64,000 bases of DNA from Mucilaginibacter conchicola (lineage in GTDB: Bacteria; Bacteroidota; Bacteroidia; Sphingobacteriales; Sphingobacteriaceae), in contig NZ_QWDC01000001.1 in assembly GCF_003432115.1 (NCBI RefSeq), forward strand, positions 1,798,001 to 1,862,000. Reading direction: 5' to 3'. Of this stretch, positions 43,017 to 51,765 are shown piece by piece. Each line of letters starts with the position of its first letter. Within the stretch, counting starts at the first letter, position 1. Below the pieces are notes generated by a model. It searched no databases and had not been told where the DNA came from. It was given only the letters and a program-made list of their open reading frames with translations. The translations under genes were made by a program, and so were the position numbers.

Positions 43017-43050
43017 CAAAAGTAACTCACCCCATTGGTTGTAATGTCAA
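43017..43050 (-). promoter_or_regulatory. promoter of hemA
   Basis: On the minus strand TTGACATTAC (43050-43041), 16 bases, TACTTTTG (43024-43017). Transcription would start near 43010, about 15 bases before the ATG. Layout and both boxes match the promoter before the FecI-like sigma gene at 25646-25679. Confidence 0.55.
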
Positions 43051-43160
43051 TTATTTGTCAAACAGGCGTATTTAGAATGGTTATAAATAATGCATTTTCC
43101 GCAATAAAATTTCGTATTTTTATAAATTCTTTAGTTAATCAATCGATTGAACAATTAAAA

Positions 43161-43532
43161 ATGCGAATTTTAAAAAACTTTAGTCTCGTAATTTTAGTGC
43201 TCGGATACCTGCTTGCAGGCATCAATCATTTCGTTCATCCCGATGGTTATATCCGCATCATTCCATCTTACATTCCGGCACCTGTTGCCCTCAATTACCT
43301 GGCAGGTTTTTTCGAGATCGCATTCTCGTTATTGATGATACGGCCAAAAACGCGCAAGGTTGCCTCATGGGGTATTATCCTGATGTTATCAGCATTTTTA
43401 CCTGTGCATATCAGTATGTTAATTAATGCACCGCTACAAATTGGCTCGCTTATGGTAACCCCTACCATTGCATGGGTAAGGTTGTTTTTACAACCCGTAC
43501 TAATGCTTTGGGCATGGTGGCATCGCAAATAA
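43161..43532 (+). CDS. DoxX-like small membrane protein
   Basis: A 123-residue membrane protein with four hydrophobic helices. It begins MRILKNFSLVILVLGYLLAG and contains INHFVHPDGYIRIIPSYIP and FFEIAFSLLMI, which fit the DoxX-like family, and ends WAWWHRK. The ATG at 43161 is used because the longer frame has no signal and runs through the divergent hemA promoter. Function is unknown; DoxX proteins are linked to redox and thiol stress in some bacteria. It stands alone. Confidence 0.75.
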   Translation: MRILKNFSLVILVLGYLLAGINHFVHPDGYIRIIPSYIPAPVALNYLAGFFEIAFSLLMIRPKTRKVASWGIILMLSAFLPVHISMLINAPLQIGSLMVTPTIAWVRLFLQPVLMLWAWWHRK

Positions 43533-43622
43533 ACCACCTTTCGCATCAACGTGACGCCTTAACGGTTGCCGATGTTACGCGCAAATAAAACAATTGTGCA
43601 GCAAAGGGGTTAAAAAGGCACT

Positions 43623-45149
43623 ATGGATCTGCAAAGTATTGAATTGCGCAACCTCGAAGCCCAGGATTACCAGGAGCTTAAAAAATCAATGAAGTCGGCC
43701 TACCTTGATATGGATGAGGACTACTGGGATTCGGCATCTATCAAAAAACTCATTAAACTGTTTCCCGAGGGGCAGGTATGTGTCACCGTAAACGGCGAGG
43801 TGGTAGGTTGTGCGCTCAGCATTATTGTTGATTACAACAAATTTGGTGATACGCACACTTACAAACAGATCACCGGCGATGGCTCATTTAAAACCCACGA
43901 TGAAAAAGGTGATGTGATGTATGGCATAGAGATATTTGTGCATCCCAAATATCGCGGTCTGCGTTTAGCCCGTCGTTTATATGAAGCCCGCAAGGCACTG
44001 TGCGAAAAGCTGAACCTGAAAAGCATCATCGCCGGCGGCCGGATCCCTAACTACCAAAAATTCCAGAACGATCTTACGCCACGCCAGTATATAGATAAGG
44101 TAAAATATAAGGAGATCTACGATCCTACGCTGTCGTTCCAGTTGGCTAATGATTTTCACGTGCGTAAAATATTACGCAATTATTTGCCTGAGGATGCACG
44201 CTCAAAAGGCTTTGCTACGCTGATTGAGTGGAATAACGTTTATTACGAAGAAGTAAGTTCTGTTATCAATAATAAAACTGTTGTGCGCATTGGTTTGGTG
44301 CAATGGCAAATGCGCCCTTACAGCAACATCAGCGAGCTGATGAAGCACGCCGAATACTTTATTGATGCGGTGAGCGATTACCAGTCGGATTTTATCCTGT
44401 TCCCTGAGTTGTTTAACACCCCGCTGATGGCCGAGTTTAACCACATGGATGCGGCGAAAGCCATGCGCGAGCTGGCCAAGTTTACCGAACCTATTGTTGA
44501 AGCATTCTCTAAACTGGCGGTATCATACAACGTAAATATTGTTGCCGGCAGCATGCCTAAAATAGAGGGTGAACATTTATATAACGTCTCTTACCTTTTC
44601 CGCCGCAATGGCAGTATGGAAGAAAGCGTTAAAATACATCCTACCCCTTCAGAGATCAGCTCTTGGGGTATGCGCGGCGGTAACGATCTAAGAGTGTTTG
44701 ATACGGATGCCGGTAAAATTGGTATCCTTATTTGCTACGATGTGGAGTTCCCCGAGCTATCGCGCATTTTGGCGAGCCAGGATATGCAGATCCTGTTTGT
44801 ACCTTTCTTAACCGACACGCAGAACGGTTATAACCGCGTTAAATTCTGCGCCCAGGCCCGTGCCGTGGAGAACGAATGTTATGTAGCTATTGCAGGCTGC
44901 GTGGGCAACCTGCCTAATGTAAATAACATGGATATCTCCTATGCACAATCGGCTGTATTTACGCCGTCAGATTTTGGTTTCCCTACAAATGGCATCCAGT
45001 CTGAGGCTACACCAAACAGCGAAATGATCGTAATTGCTGATGTGGACTTATCGATACTTGGCGAGCTGCACGAATACGGCAGCGTACAAAACTTAAAAGA
45101 CCGCCGTACAGATCTGTATGGCATTACTTTTAATGGTAAGAAAGTGTAG
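43623..45149 (+). CDS. GNAT acetyltransferase fused to carbon-nitrogen hydrolase
   Basis: A 508-residue two-domain protein. The N-terminal part (about 1-210) is a GNAT acetyltransferase with the acetyl-CoA loop in the IFVHPKYRGLRLARRLYE segment. The C-terminal part (about 220-508) is a nitrilase-type hydrolase with the Glu-Lys-Cys triad: Glu in DFILFPELFN, Lys in ESVKIHPTPSE, Cys in IGILICYDVEFPEL. This fusion is found in several bacterial groups; the hydrolase may act on omega-amides or N-acyl compounds. The alpha/beta-hydrolase gene follows after nine bases, so they are probably one transcript. Confidence 0.9.
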   Translation: MDLQSIELRNLEAQDYQELKKSMKSAYLDMDEDYWDSASIKKLIKLFPEGQVCVTVNGEVVGCALSIIVDYNKFGDTHTYKQITGDGSFKTHDEKGDVMYGIEIFVHPKYRGLRLARRLYEARKALCEKLNLKSIIAGGRIPNYQKFQNDLTPRQYIDKVKYKEIYDPTLSFQLANDFHVRKILRNYLPEDARSKGFATLIEWNNVYYEEVSSVINNKTVVRIGLVQWQMRPYSNISELMKHAEYFIDAVSDYQSDFILFPELFNTPLMAEFNHMDAAKAMRELAKFTEPIVEAFSKLAVSYNVNIVAGSMPKIEGEHLYNVSYLFRRNGSMEESVKIHPTPSEISSWGMRGGNDLRVFDTDAGKIGILICYDVEFPELSRILASQDMQILFVPFLTDTQNGYNRVKFCAQARAVENECYVAIAGCVGNLPNVNNMDISYAQSAVFTPSDFGFPTNGIQSEATPNSEMIVIADVDLSILGELHEYGSVQNLKDRRTDLYGITFNGKKV

Positions 45150-45158
45150 TTTTACGCT

Positions 45159-45989
45159 ATGATCCTTACCGAGCAATATACCATACCCGGCGCTAAAGGT
45201 CGCCCCATTACGGCCGATCTTACTTATGATGATATTGATCCGCGGGCGCCGCTGGTGATATTTGCTCACGGGGTACGTGGTTTTAAGGATTGGGGTGCAC
45301 ATCATTTGGTAGCGCGCCACTTTGCAGAGAATGGTTTTCGCTTTCTTAAATTCAACTTCTCGCACAACGGCACCACGCCAGAGCATTTGACCGAGTTTGC
45401 GGATCTGATCGCCTTTGGAGATAACACTTTTTCCATTGAACTGGATGACCTGAAGAATGTGATAGATTTTGCCTGCAGCGGCTCGGCTATCCCTGCTGCT
45501 GATGGTGTTTATTTAATAGGCCACAGCCTTGGTGGCGGCGTAAGCGTAGTAAAAACTGCTGAGGATAATCGTGTCAAAAAACTGGTAACCATGGCAGCCA
45601 TTGCCAATTTTGATAAGCTTTGGCCAAAACAAATTGAAGACCAATGGCGCCTGCAAGGCGTTATCTACATGAAGAATGCGCGTACCGGCCAGGATATGCC
45701 TTATCGTGTTACCATGCTTGAGGATCTGGATAAAAACCCTATCCGTTTAAACATCCAGCGCCGTGCGGCAGAGATCAGCCAGCCATGGCTCATCGTTCAT
45801 GGCGATGCCGATGCCAGCGTACCATTGCAACATGCAGAATTATTGAACGCAGCAAATCTCAACGCTAAGTTATTAGTAGTTCAGGGTGCTGATCATGTGT
45901 TCAACGTATCGCAACCCTACTTGGAAAACACTTTATCAAAAGAATTACAAGAGTTTGCAGATGCAGCTATCGCTTTTTTTCAGCGGTAG
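45159..45989 (+). CDS. alpha/beta-hydrolase
   Basis: A 276-residue cytoplasmic hydrolase. Oxyanion region FAHGVRGFKDWG, nucleophile elbow GHSLGGGVS, acidic residue in HGDADASVPL, and His in VQGADHVFNVS. It fits the dienelactone-hydrolase or BAAT-like esterase group, substrate unknown. It begins nine bases after the GNAT-nitrilase gene, suggesting a shared acyl or amide substrate. Confidence 0.85.
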   Translation: MILTEQYTIPGAKGRPITADLTYDDIDPRAPLVIFAHGVRGFKDWGAHHLVARHFAENGFRFLKFNFSHNGTTPEHLTEFADLIAFGDNTFSIELDDLKNVIDFACSGSAIPAADGVYLIGHSLGGGVSVVKTAEDNRVKKLVTMAAIANFDKLWPKQIEDQWRLQGVIYMKNARTGQDMPYRVTMLEDLDKNPIRLNIQRRAAEISQPWLIVHGDADASVPLQHAELLNAANLNAKLLVVQGADHVFNVSQPYLENTLSKELQEFADAAIAFFQR

Positions 45990-46062
45990 ACAATTAACAT
46001 CTTAAAGTAAAATCAATACTGACTTTTTTGATTAAATAGTCAAAACATCCTATACTTGCTTC

Positions 46063-47064
46063 ATGAGTTTACCACGGTCGCGTAAAGAAGGCGCAAAATA
46101 TCAGAATACCATCCCTACAACCGAGGGTGGCTTCAGCGTAATGTTCCCTATGATTAAGGAATATATCAATAACAAAGCTGAAACCGTTCCGAAGAAAAAA
46201 TTGGGCCCGTTTAAAACTGATCTTTCTGCCTACCAAACACCGCCGGCCCATGGTTTACGCATTACCTGGATAGGCCACTCCAGTTTAATTATAGAGGTAG
46301 ATGGTATCCGTATTTTAACCGACCCGGTTTGGAGCCAGCGCGTATCTTTTACGCAGGCCATGGGGCCAAAGCGCTTTTTTCAACCACCACTGGCGTTAAC
46401 GGATCTGCCGCCGATAGATGTGGTAATCTGCTCACATGACCACTACGACCATCTCGACGAGGCCACCATCCGTTTTCTCGCAGGTAAAAATATACCGTTT
46501 ATTACTTCGCTTGGTGTGGGTAAATACCTGGCATCATGGGGCGTTAAGCCCGAGCTTATCAATGAAATGGATTGGGGTGATAACATCAACATAAAAACCT
46601 GTAAAATCACCTCGTGCCCCACAAGGCATTTCTCGGGCCGGGGTATCACGCACCGTAACGAAACTCTCTGGGCATCTTTTGTTATCAAAGGCCCTCAGCA
46701 TAATATCTATTTCGGGGCTGATTCTGGCTGGTCGCCTGATTTTGAAAAGATTGGCGAAGCTTACGGCCCGTTTGATCTCACCATGCTGGAGATAGGCGCT
46801 TACGGCAAATACTGGCCGGATATACACATGGGTCCCGATCATGCATCAAATGCACACATCGCCCTTAAAGGCAAAGTAATGATGCCCATCCACTGGGCTA
46901 CGTTTAACCTGGCCCTGCATGCCTGGTACGAGCCTATTGAGCGATTGGTGGAATACAGCAAGCAAAAAAACATCGACCTTTTCCTGCCCGAGCCAGGCTG
47001 CCCTACCGATGTTAGCACTTACAACTCAAACTGGTGGAAGAAATTTATGAGCGAGGGGGCATAA
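46063..47064 (+). CDS. metallo-beta-lactamase-fold hydrolase, NAPE-PLD-like
   Basis: A 333-residue metal-dependent hydrolase. The metal motif is HDHYDHLD, preceded by the strand ITWIGHSSLIIEVDG and ILTDPVWS; further ligands lie in SCPTRHFSGRG, FGADSGWSPDF and PIHWATFNLA. The order and spacing match the NAPE-hydrolysing phospholipase-D-like branch of the MBL superfamily. Start MSLPRSRKEG. There is no signal peptide, so it is cytoplasmic or peripheral. Substrate is likely a phosphodiester but this cannot be shown. Its stop codon is followed by GCC, so the junction reads TAAGCC as in the G/C-run repeats. Confidence 0.85.
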   Translation: MSLPRSRKEGAKYQNTIPTTEGGFSVMFPMIKEYINNKAETVPKKKLGPFKTDLSAYQTPPAHGLRITWIGHSSLIIEVDGIRILTDPVWSQRVSFTQAMGPKRFFQPPLALTDLPPIDVVICSHDHYDHLDEATIRFLAGKNIPFITSLGVGKYLASWGVKPELINEMDWGDNINIKTCKITSCPTRHFSGRGITHRNETLWASFVIKGPQHNIYFGADSGWSPDFEKIGEAYGPFDLTMLEIGAYGKYWPDIHMGPDHASNAHIALKGKVMMPIHWATFNLALHAWYEPIERLVEYSKQKNIDLFLPEPGCPTDVSTYNSNWWKKFMSEGA

Positions 47065-47189
47065 GCCTTGCTTGCTGTGGGTAGCTCCTAACGGAGCAAA
47101 AAAGTTAGGCTTATTATATTTCTACAAAGCGGTTGTCCCGACGGGACATTTGTTGGAATTAATAAAGTATCCCCCCACAGTGCTGCCCT

Positions 47190-47239
47190 GTTAGAGGCTA
47201 CCGCTTTGTAGCTAATGGCAATTGCTCCTCTTTGTGCCG
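47190..47239. repeat. 50-bp direct repeat, copy 1
   Basis: Starts GTTAGAGGCTACCGCTTTGT and ends TTTGTGCCG. The second copy (47321-47370) differs at one base. The ACCGCTTTGTAG part also has an inverted partner at 47122-47133. Confidence 0.85.
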
Positions 47240-47320
47240 CAGATACAAACCTAAAATTCTTCCGAAACGGTTGCTCTAAGACACATGATTCTACCCCTTT
47301 ATACTGCCTTAGATTGCCTC

Positions 47321-47370
47321 GTTAGAGGCTACCGCTTTGTAGCTGATGGCAATTGCTCCTCTTTGTGCCG
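47321..47370. repeat. 50-bp direct repeat, copy 2
   Basis: Identical to copy 1 at 49 of 50 bases, 131 bases downstream. Such close copies suggest a recent local duplication or two insertions of a dispersed element. Confidence 0.85.
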
Positions 47371-47546
47371 TAGGCACAACCCTCACTCACCGCATCAAAC
47401 AAAAAAAGGCCCCTCTATTGAGAAAGCCTTTAATTGCACAAGATTTAGGAGGGATATTCTTTACAGACCTTTAAAGGGTCGTATACATCATGATCAGGAC
47501 AGTGCATTTCATCATGCACTGTTTTACCAATACAAATATAAAATAA

Positions 47547-47562
47547 GTCACCATTTAGTGAC
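47547..47562. promoter_or_regulatory. palindrome like the TetR operator, upstream of thioredoxin
   Basis: GTCACC-ATTT-AGTGAC differs at one base from the perfect palindrome GTCACC-ATTT-GGTGAC at the TetR promoter (3366-3381). It lies about 117 bases before the thioredoxin ATG. A shared regulator is the simplest reading. Confidence 0.5.
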
Positions 47563-47678
47563 ATATTTTAGTGAATATTTTTTTAGAGCTAAATGGTTTA
47601 AAACGTGTAAGTAATGCCCTATTCATTATTTAAAACGTATTTGGGTTTTAAGCGTTATCATTAAAAGGAGAAATTGTG

Positions 47679-47975
47679 ATGGCTAATTTTAAAGATATTA
47701 TTGCTTCAGAAAAACCCGTTTTGGTTGATTTTTCGGCAGAGTGGTGCGGGCCTTGTAAAATGATGCCCCCTATCCTAAAACAGGTTAAAGATGCGCTTGG
47801 CGATAAGGTTACTATCCTTAAAATAGATATCGACAAAAATCCGATGGCAGCTAATGCCTACCGTGTACAAAGTGTGCCTACTTTAATTGTATTTCAAAAA
47901 GGCGAAGCCAAATGGCGCCAAAGCGGCGTTGTACAGGCAGGGCAGTTGCAGCAGATCATCCGCGAGTTTATTTGA
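47679..47975 (+). CDS. trxA: thioredoxin
   Basis: A 98-residue thioredoxin with the active site EWCGPCK (Cys23, Cys26) after VLVDFSA, and the cis-Pro segment SVPTLIVF. It reduces protein disulphides in the cytoplasm. AGGAG lies eight bases before the ATG at 47679, a strong ribosome-binding site by Bacteroidota standards; a GTG three bases upstream is in frame but less likely. It ends two bases before the convergent membrane protein gene. A palindrome resembling the TetR operator lies upstream. Confidence 0.9.
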   Translation: MANFKDIIASEKPVLVDFSAEWCGPCKMMPPILKQVKDALGDKVTILKIDIDKNPMAANAYRVQSVPTLIVFQKGEAKWRQSGVVQAGQLQQIIREFI

Positions 47976-47977
47976 TC

Positions 47978-49168
47978 TTACAAATAACTCAACCACCATT
48001 GGCGGTGTGTTTTCTTATAATTAGAAAACCACCTGCATGGGTAGTAAAGTGTAAGGATTATCCCCAACCAAAACAAATAAACTACACCGAGATTAAATCC
48101 CAATCCCGGCGGGGTAAACAGGAAAGGGTCGTTTGGTGTGATGATCTCAGATGTTTTAAATCCTTTGATAAAGAATACCGCTACCGTTACCAGCCTTATC
48201 AAATAAAAGTGCAGGATGTAATAAAAGAATGGCACGCTGCCATAAGTCTTAAAAAACGCCGCTAATTTTCCCGATGCATTCTCTGTTAAAGCCAGTATCA
48301 GCAACCCTACTGATAGCGTTAAACAACAGTACATTAATGATGGCGGATATTTGCTGATGTTAATGAACGACATGAATGTGAACACACCGTCCTTTTGCAC
48401 AGCCCACGGCGCAGGGTCTCCGTAACCGTTAATAGATCGTAATACGATAAAAGCTGCGAATAACGAGAGCGAGCTGAGCATTAAAAAACGTTTGCGGCTC
48501 TCTGCCTTATAGTCGCTTTTATAAAGCGTACCAAACAGGTAGCCCAGGAACATTACTCCCGTCCACGGCAGGATGGCATACAGATCAAAAACAAAATGGC
48601 TGTTATCTAACGCAAATACCGAACCTCTGGCGGTGAAGAAGATCTTCATTAATACATCTTCTGAAGTATTTGGCGCAATTTTAAGAGTGGTTAAAGCATC
48701 GTGACCAACAATAAGCAGGATACCTATTGCACCAATAACGCGTATGGGTAACCAGCTTAATAATGCCAGCAATATCATGCTTACACCTATGGCCCATATC
48801 ACCTGCAGTGCTACAGAATTATAAAGCGGGTTTAACGAGAATGCCAACGACATCAATACAATTTCTACCAATATCAGCCACAAACCACGCTTTATGAGGA
48901 AACCCGTGAGCTCACTTTTAGTGCGGCGGGTGCTTACCAGGTAAACAGACACACCGCTCAGGAAAACAAATATCGGTGCGCAAAAGTGTGTTACAAATCT
49001 GGTGAAAAACAGGATAGGCGTAGTAGTCTTCAAATTTGTTGGATCACCAAATGCACCGGCATCATGCAGAAAATCGCGCACGTGGTCTAAAGCCATTACC
49101 AGCATAATAATGCCGCGCAGTATATCAATTGATTGTATCCGCTGTTTGATGGATAAAGTGGTGGCCAT
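47978..49168 (-). CDS. DUF1624/acyltransferase-like membrane protein
   Basis: A 396-residue membrane protein with about ten helices. The N-terminal motif QRIQSIDILRGIIMLVMALDH is typical of the DUF1624 and heparan-alpha-glucosaminide N-acetyltransferase family, as is FFTRFVTHFCAPIFVFLSG. Such proteins move acyl groups onto sugars across the membrane. It is the last gene of the poxB, PAP2, DUF1624 run (gap 35 bases), so it may modify envelope glycans or lipids. Confidence 0.85.
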   Translation of the reverse strand: MATTLSIKQRIQSIDILRGIIMLVMALDHVRDFLHDAGAFGDPTNLKTTTPILFFTRFVTHFCAPIFVFLSGVSVYLVSTRRTKSELTGFLIKRGLWLILVEIVLMSLAFSLNPLYNSVALQVIWAIGVSMILLALLSWLPIRVIGAIGILLIVGHDALTTLKIAPNTSEDVLMKIFFTARGSVFALDNSHFVFDLYAILPWTGVMFLGYLFGTLYKSDYKAESRKRFLMLSSLSLFAAFIVLRSINGYGDPAPWAVQKDGVFTFMSFINISKYPPSLMYCCLTLSVGLLILALTENASGKLAAFFKTYGSVPFFYYILHFYLIRLVTVAVFFIKGFKTSEIITPNDPFLFTPPGLGFNLGVVYLFWLGIILTLYYPCRWFSNYKKTHRQWWLSYL

Positions 49169-49203
49169 TGCTTTCAGGATTTGGTTGCCTGAAAATACTT
49201 AAA

Positions 49204-49869
49204 TTATTTAGTTTCGGCAACCGGTGCTTCCTGTTTATCAGCACGTTTGCGCAGGTACAACCACGATAAAAGATAAAGGCATAACACACCAAGTAAAAAG
49301 CCGCCCAATACATCAGTAAACCAATGCGCGCCCAGATAAATGCGCGACACCGGTATGGTAAATATCAAAAAGCCGCTAATAATAATAATCGGGTACTTTA
49401 TCCATTTGGCTATGCCTTCCAGTTGCAACATCAGCAATATCAGGAAACCGAAAAATACCACATAAAACATCATGTGCCCACTGGGGAAACTTTGCTGGGT
49501 GGTTTTTAAAACTATACGCACCAGGTCTTCAGATGGCCGCGGGCGGTTAACCAGTGCTTTTACTATGGTGCTCACCAAGCCGCTAACCCCGGTAAGCAAC
49601 ACAAAGCCTGCCGCTTTTTTGTATTTAAACAAAAAGAACACCAAAGCTGTCGACAACACCAATATCACCGACTCCGGCATGTAGCCCGGCGTGCTGATCA
49701 AATACATCATGGTATCGATAAAAGGATTTTGATGCTCTTGTATCTCGCGCGAGAACTTAAGATCGATAGAAAGCTGCGGATAGATATGCACCACAACCGA
49801 CAGCGCTATAAAGCCGACAGAAATAAGCAATAACACAAAAAGTAAAATACGCTGCCGGCGTTTATTCAT
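49204..49869 (-). CDS. PAP2-family membrane phosphatase
   Basis: A 221-residue membrane protein with about six helices. All three parts of the acid-phosphatase motif are present: KALVNRPRP, PSGHMMF and SRIYLGAHWFTDVLGG. PAP2 proteins dephosphorylate lipid phosphates such as undecaprenyl pyrophosphate or phosphatidic acid at the outer face of the inner membrane. The gene starts four bases after the poxB stop, so the two are co-transcribed. Confidence 0.92.
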   Translation of the reverse strand: MNKRRQRILLFVLLLISVGFIALSVVVHIYPQLSIDLKFSREIQEHQNPFIDTMMYLISTPGYMPESVILVLSTALVFFLFKYKKAAGFVLLTGVSGLVSTIVKALVNRPRPSEDLVRIVLKTTQQSFPSGHMMFYVVFFGFLILLMLQLEGIAKWIKYPIIIISGFLIFTIPVSRIYLGAHWFTDVLGGFLLGVLCLYLLSWLYLRKRADKQEAPVAETK

Positions 49870-49873
49870 GAGT

Positions 49874-51610
49874 TTATATCAGGTCTTTAAAATGTTTATA
49901 GTTCGATTTAATGGTATCTATCACTTCGTCCATACGGCCGTTGAGCATTAGTTTGGTCATGGATACGGCCATGCCTTTTACCTGGCTTAGCTCTACTTTT
50001 GGTGGCATGGCTAAGGCGTTAGGGTCGGTCATGATATTGATCACAGCCGGGCCATTGTACAGGAACGCCTCGCGCAGCGAATGCCTGGCCTCGTCGGGAT
50101 CATTAATGGTAAATCCTTTTATGCCCATAGCTGTTGCTACCATAGCAAAATCAGGGTTCATCATATCGGTTTGCCAATCGGGCAGGCCGGCCACTTCCAT
50201 CTCAAGTTTCACCATCCCTAAGGAGCGGTTGTTAAACACCACTATTTTTATCGGTAGGTTGTATTGTGTAATGGTTGCCAGGTCGCCTAACAACATGGAT
50301 AGCCCGCCATCACCACAAAGCGCAACTACTTGCCTGTTTGGCATTGCCAGTGCAGCACCTATCGCCTGCGGCATGGCATTAGCCATTGAGCCGTGGTTGA
50401 ATGAACCTATCATCCTGCGCTTACCAGTAGCATTAATATACCGAGATCCCCACACACATGACATGCCCGTATCTACCGTAAATATAGCATCTGTAGCGGC
50501 AATTTCGTCAAGCAGGCTGGCAATGTATTCGGGGTGGATGTTGTCTTTTCGGCCTTTGTCTTCCACATAAGTTTTCATGTTCTTCTTCACCTCGCCGTAA
50601 AACTCTAATTGGGCTTTGGCAAAACTGTCGTCCTCTTTTTGGTTAATGAGTGGTAACAAGGCGGTGAGTGTATCTTTGATATCCCCGTTCAAGCCAACTT
50701 CAACCTTAGCCCTGCGGCCAATGCGCTCGGGTTTGATGTCAACCTGCACAATCTTGCAATCGGTAGGCATAAATGGCGTGTAAGGGAAGTCGGTACCTAA
50801 CAATACCAGTAGTTCGCTCTCGTGCATGGCGTGGTAAGCCGATGGCAGGCCAAGTAGACCGGTCATCCCAACTTCGTAAGGGTTATCATACTGAATAAGC
50901 ATTTTAGAGCGGAACGAATACGCCACCGGCGCATGCAGTTTCTGCGACAAGGCAACTACTTCGTCGTGCGCTTCACCTGCACCTATCCCACAGAATATGG
51001 TGATCTTTTTATGCGAGTTAAGCAGATCAGCGAGTTTTTGTATATCCTCGTCAGACGGGCGGATAACAGGCACCGGATTATAATTACTGGTAGATGAGGT
51101 GATCTCCTCTGTATCCATACTCGTAACATCACCCGGCAAGCCAACTACTGCAACACCTTTACGATGCAAAGCAGCCTGAATAGCGGCTTGCATCATCCTC
51201 GGGAACTGTTTTGGCGTGGTAGCTACCTGGTTATAATGGCTGCAGTCATCAAAAAGTTTAATGGTGTTTGTTTCCTGAAAATATTCGGTACCGTACTCAA
51301 AACTGGCAACGGTTGAGGCTATAGCAATCACAGGTGCTTCAGACCGATGGGCATCATACAAACCGTTTATGAGGTGTACATGGCCGGGGCCGCTGCTGCC
51401 TGCGCAACAGGCGATGTTACCTGTGAGCTGTGCTTCTGCACCTGCGGCGTATGCTCCTGCTTCCTCGTGGCGCACGTGGATCCACTGAATGCTCCCCTCA
51501 CGTCGCACAGCGTCATTCACTTCGTTTAAGCTGTCGCCGGTTACGGCATAAATACGTTTTATACCCGCGTTTACCAGCATCTGTACCAGTTGGTCTGCAA
51601 TCTTGCCCAT
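49874..51610 (-). CDS. poxB: ThDP-dependent enzyme, pyruvate dehydrogenase (quinone) type
   Basis: A 578-residue thiamine-diphosphate enzyme. The N-terminal segment GIKRIYAVTGDSLNEVNDAV is typical of PoxB, with the glutamate RHEEAGAYAA nearby and the ThDP motif GDGGLSMLLGDLATITQYNL...NN. PoxB oxidises pyruvate to acetate and CO2, passing electrons to quinone. Acetolactate synthase-like enzymes are the alternative; the start sequence and absence of an adjacent small subunit favour PoxB. ATG at 51610 has AGGA a few bases upstream; the longer frame to 51634 is unlikely. Confidence 0.8.
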   Translation of the reverse strand: MGKIADQLVQMLVNAGIKRIYAVTGDSLNEVNDAVRREGSIQWIHVRHEEAGAYAAGAEAQLTGNIACCAGSSGPGHVHLINGLYDAHRSEAPVIAIASTVASFEYGTEYFQETNTIKLFDDCSHYNQVATTPKQFPRMMQAAIQAALHRKGVAVVGLPGDVTSMDTEEITSSTSNYNPVPVIRPSDEDIQKLADLLNSHKKITIFCGIGAGEAHDEVVALSQKLHAPVAYSFRSKMLIQYDNPYEVGMTGLLGLPSAYHAMHESELLVLLGTDFPYTPFMPTDCKIVQVDIKPERIGRRAKVEVGLNGDIKDTLTALLPLINQKEDDSFAKAQLEFYGEVKKNMKTYVEDKGRKDNIHPEYIASLLDEIAATDAIFTVDTGMSCVWGSRYINATGKRRMIGSFNHGSMANAMPQAIGAALAMPNRQVVALCGDGGLSMLLGDLATITQYNLPIKIVVFNNRSLGMVKLEMEVAGLPDWQTDMMNPDFAMVATAMGIKGFTINDPDEARHSLREAFLYNGPAVINIMTDPNALAMPPKVELSQVKGMAVSMTKLMLNGRMDEVIDTIKSNYKHFKDLI

Positions 51611-51708
51611 GTTATCCTTTTTGTAATAGTACAACCTGGTAAGCCGATGCGGGTTTTAAATATTTAGGAAAAGAAGCTGGTTTCTGAAATCAGAAAAATC
51701 GGGCCAAC

Positions 51709-51744
51709 AAAAAAGCCCCGATGAAAATTCACCGGGGCTTTTGT
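51709..51744 (-). terminator. terminator of the ribosomal operon
   Basis: AAAAGCCCCG and CGGGGCTTTT pair perfectly over ten bases around a 12-base loop. It lies 22 bases past the rplQ stop and ends the ribosomal-protein transcript. Confidence 0.88.
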
Positions 51745-51765
51745 ACCTTAAAGAAGTAATATAAA

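Larger units (their letters stand above)
47065..47678. other. repeat-rich intergenic region, no gene
   Basis: These 614 bases hold no credible gene. From left: GCTCC-TAAC-GGAGC (47084-47097), CTACAAAGCGGT (47122-47133) whose inverted copy is at 47200-47211, the palindrome GTCCCG-A-CGGGAC (47135-47147), two direct copies of a 50-base unit (47190-47239 and 47321-47370), and the palindrome at 47547-47562 before the thioredoxin gene. The rest is AT-rich. Confidence 0.7.

Noticed and set aside
47397..47436. AAAGGC/GCCTTT near poly-A as a terminator
   Set aside because: The stem is only six bases with a poorly paired middle, and no gene ends close to it on the matching strand.
49911..50570. 219-residue open frame on the plus strand
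   Set aside because: Antisense of the poxB-like gene; low-complexity serine and isoleucine pattern typical of shadow frames.
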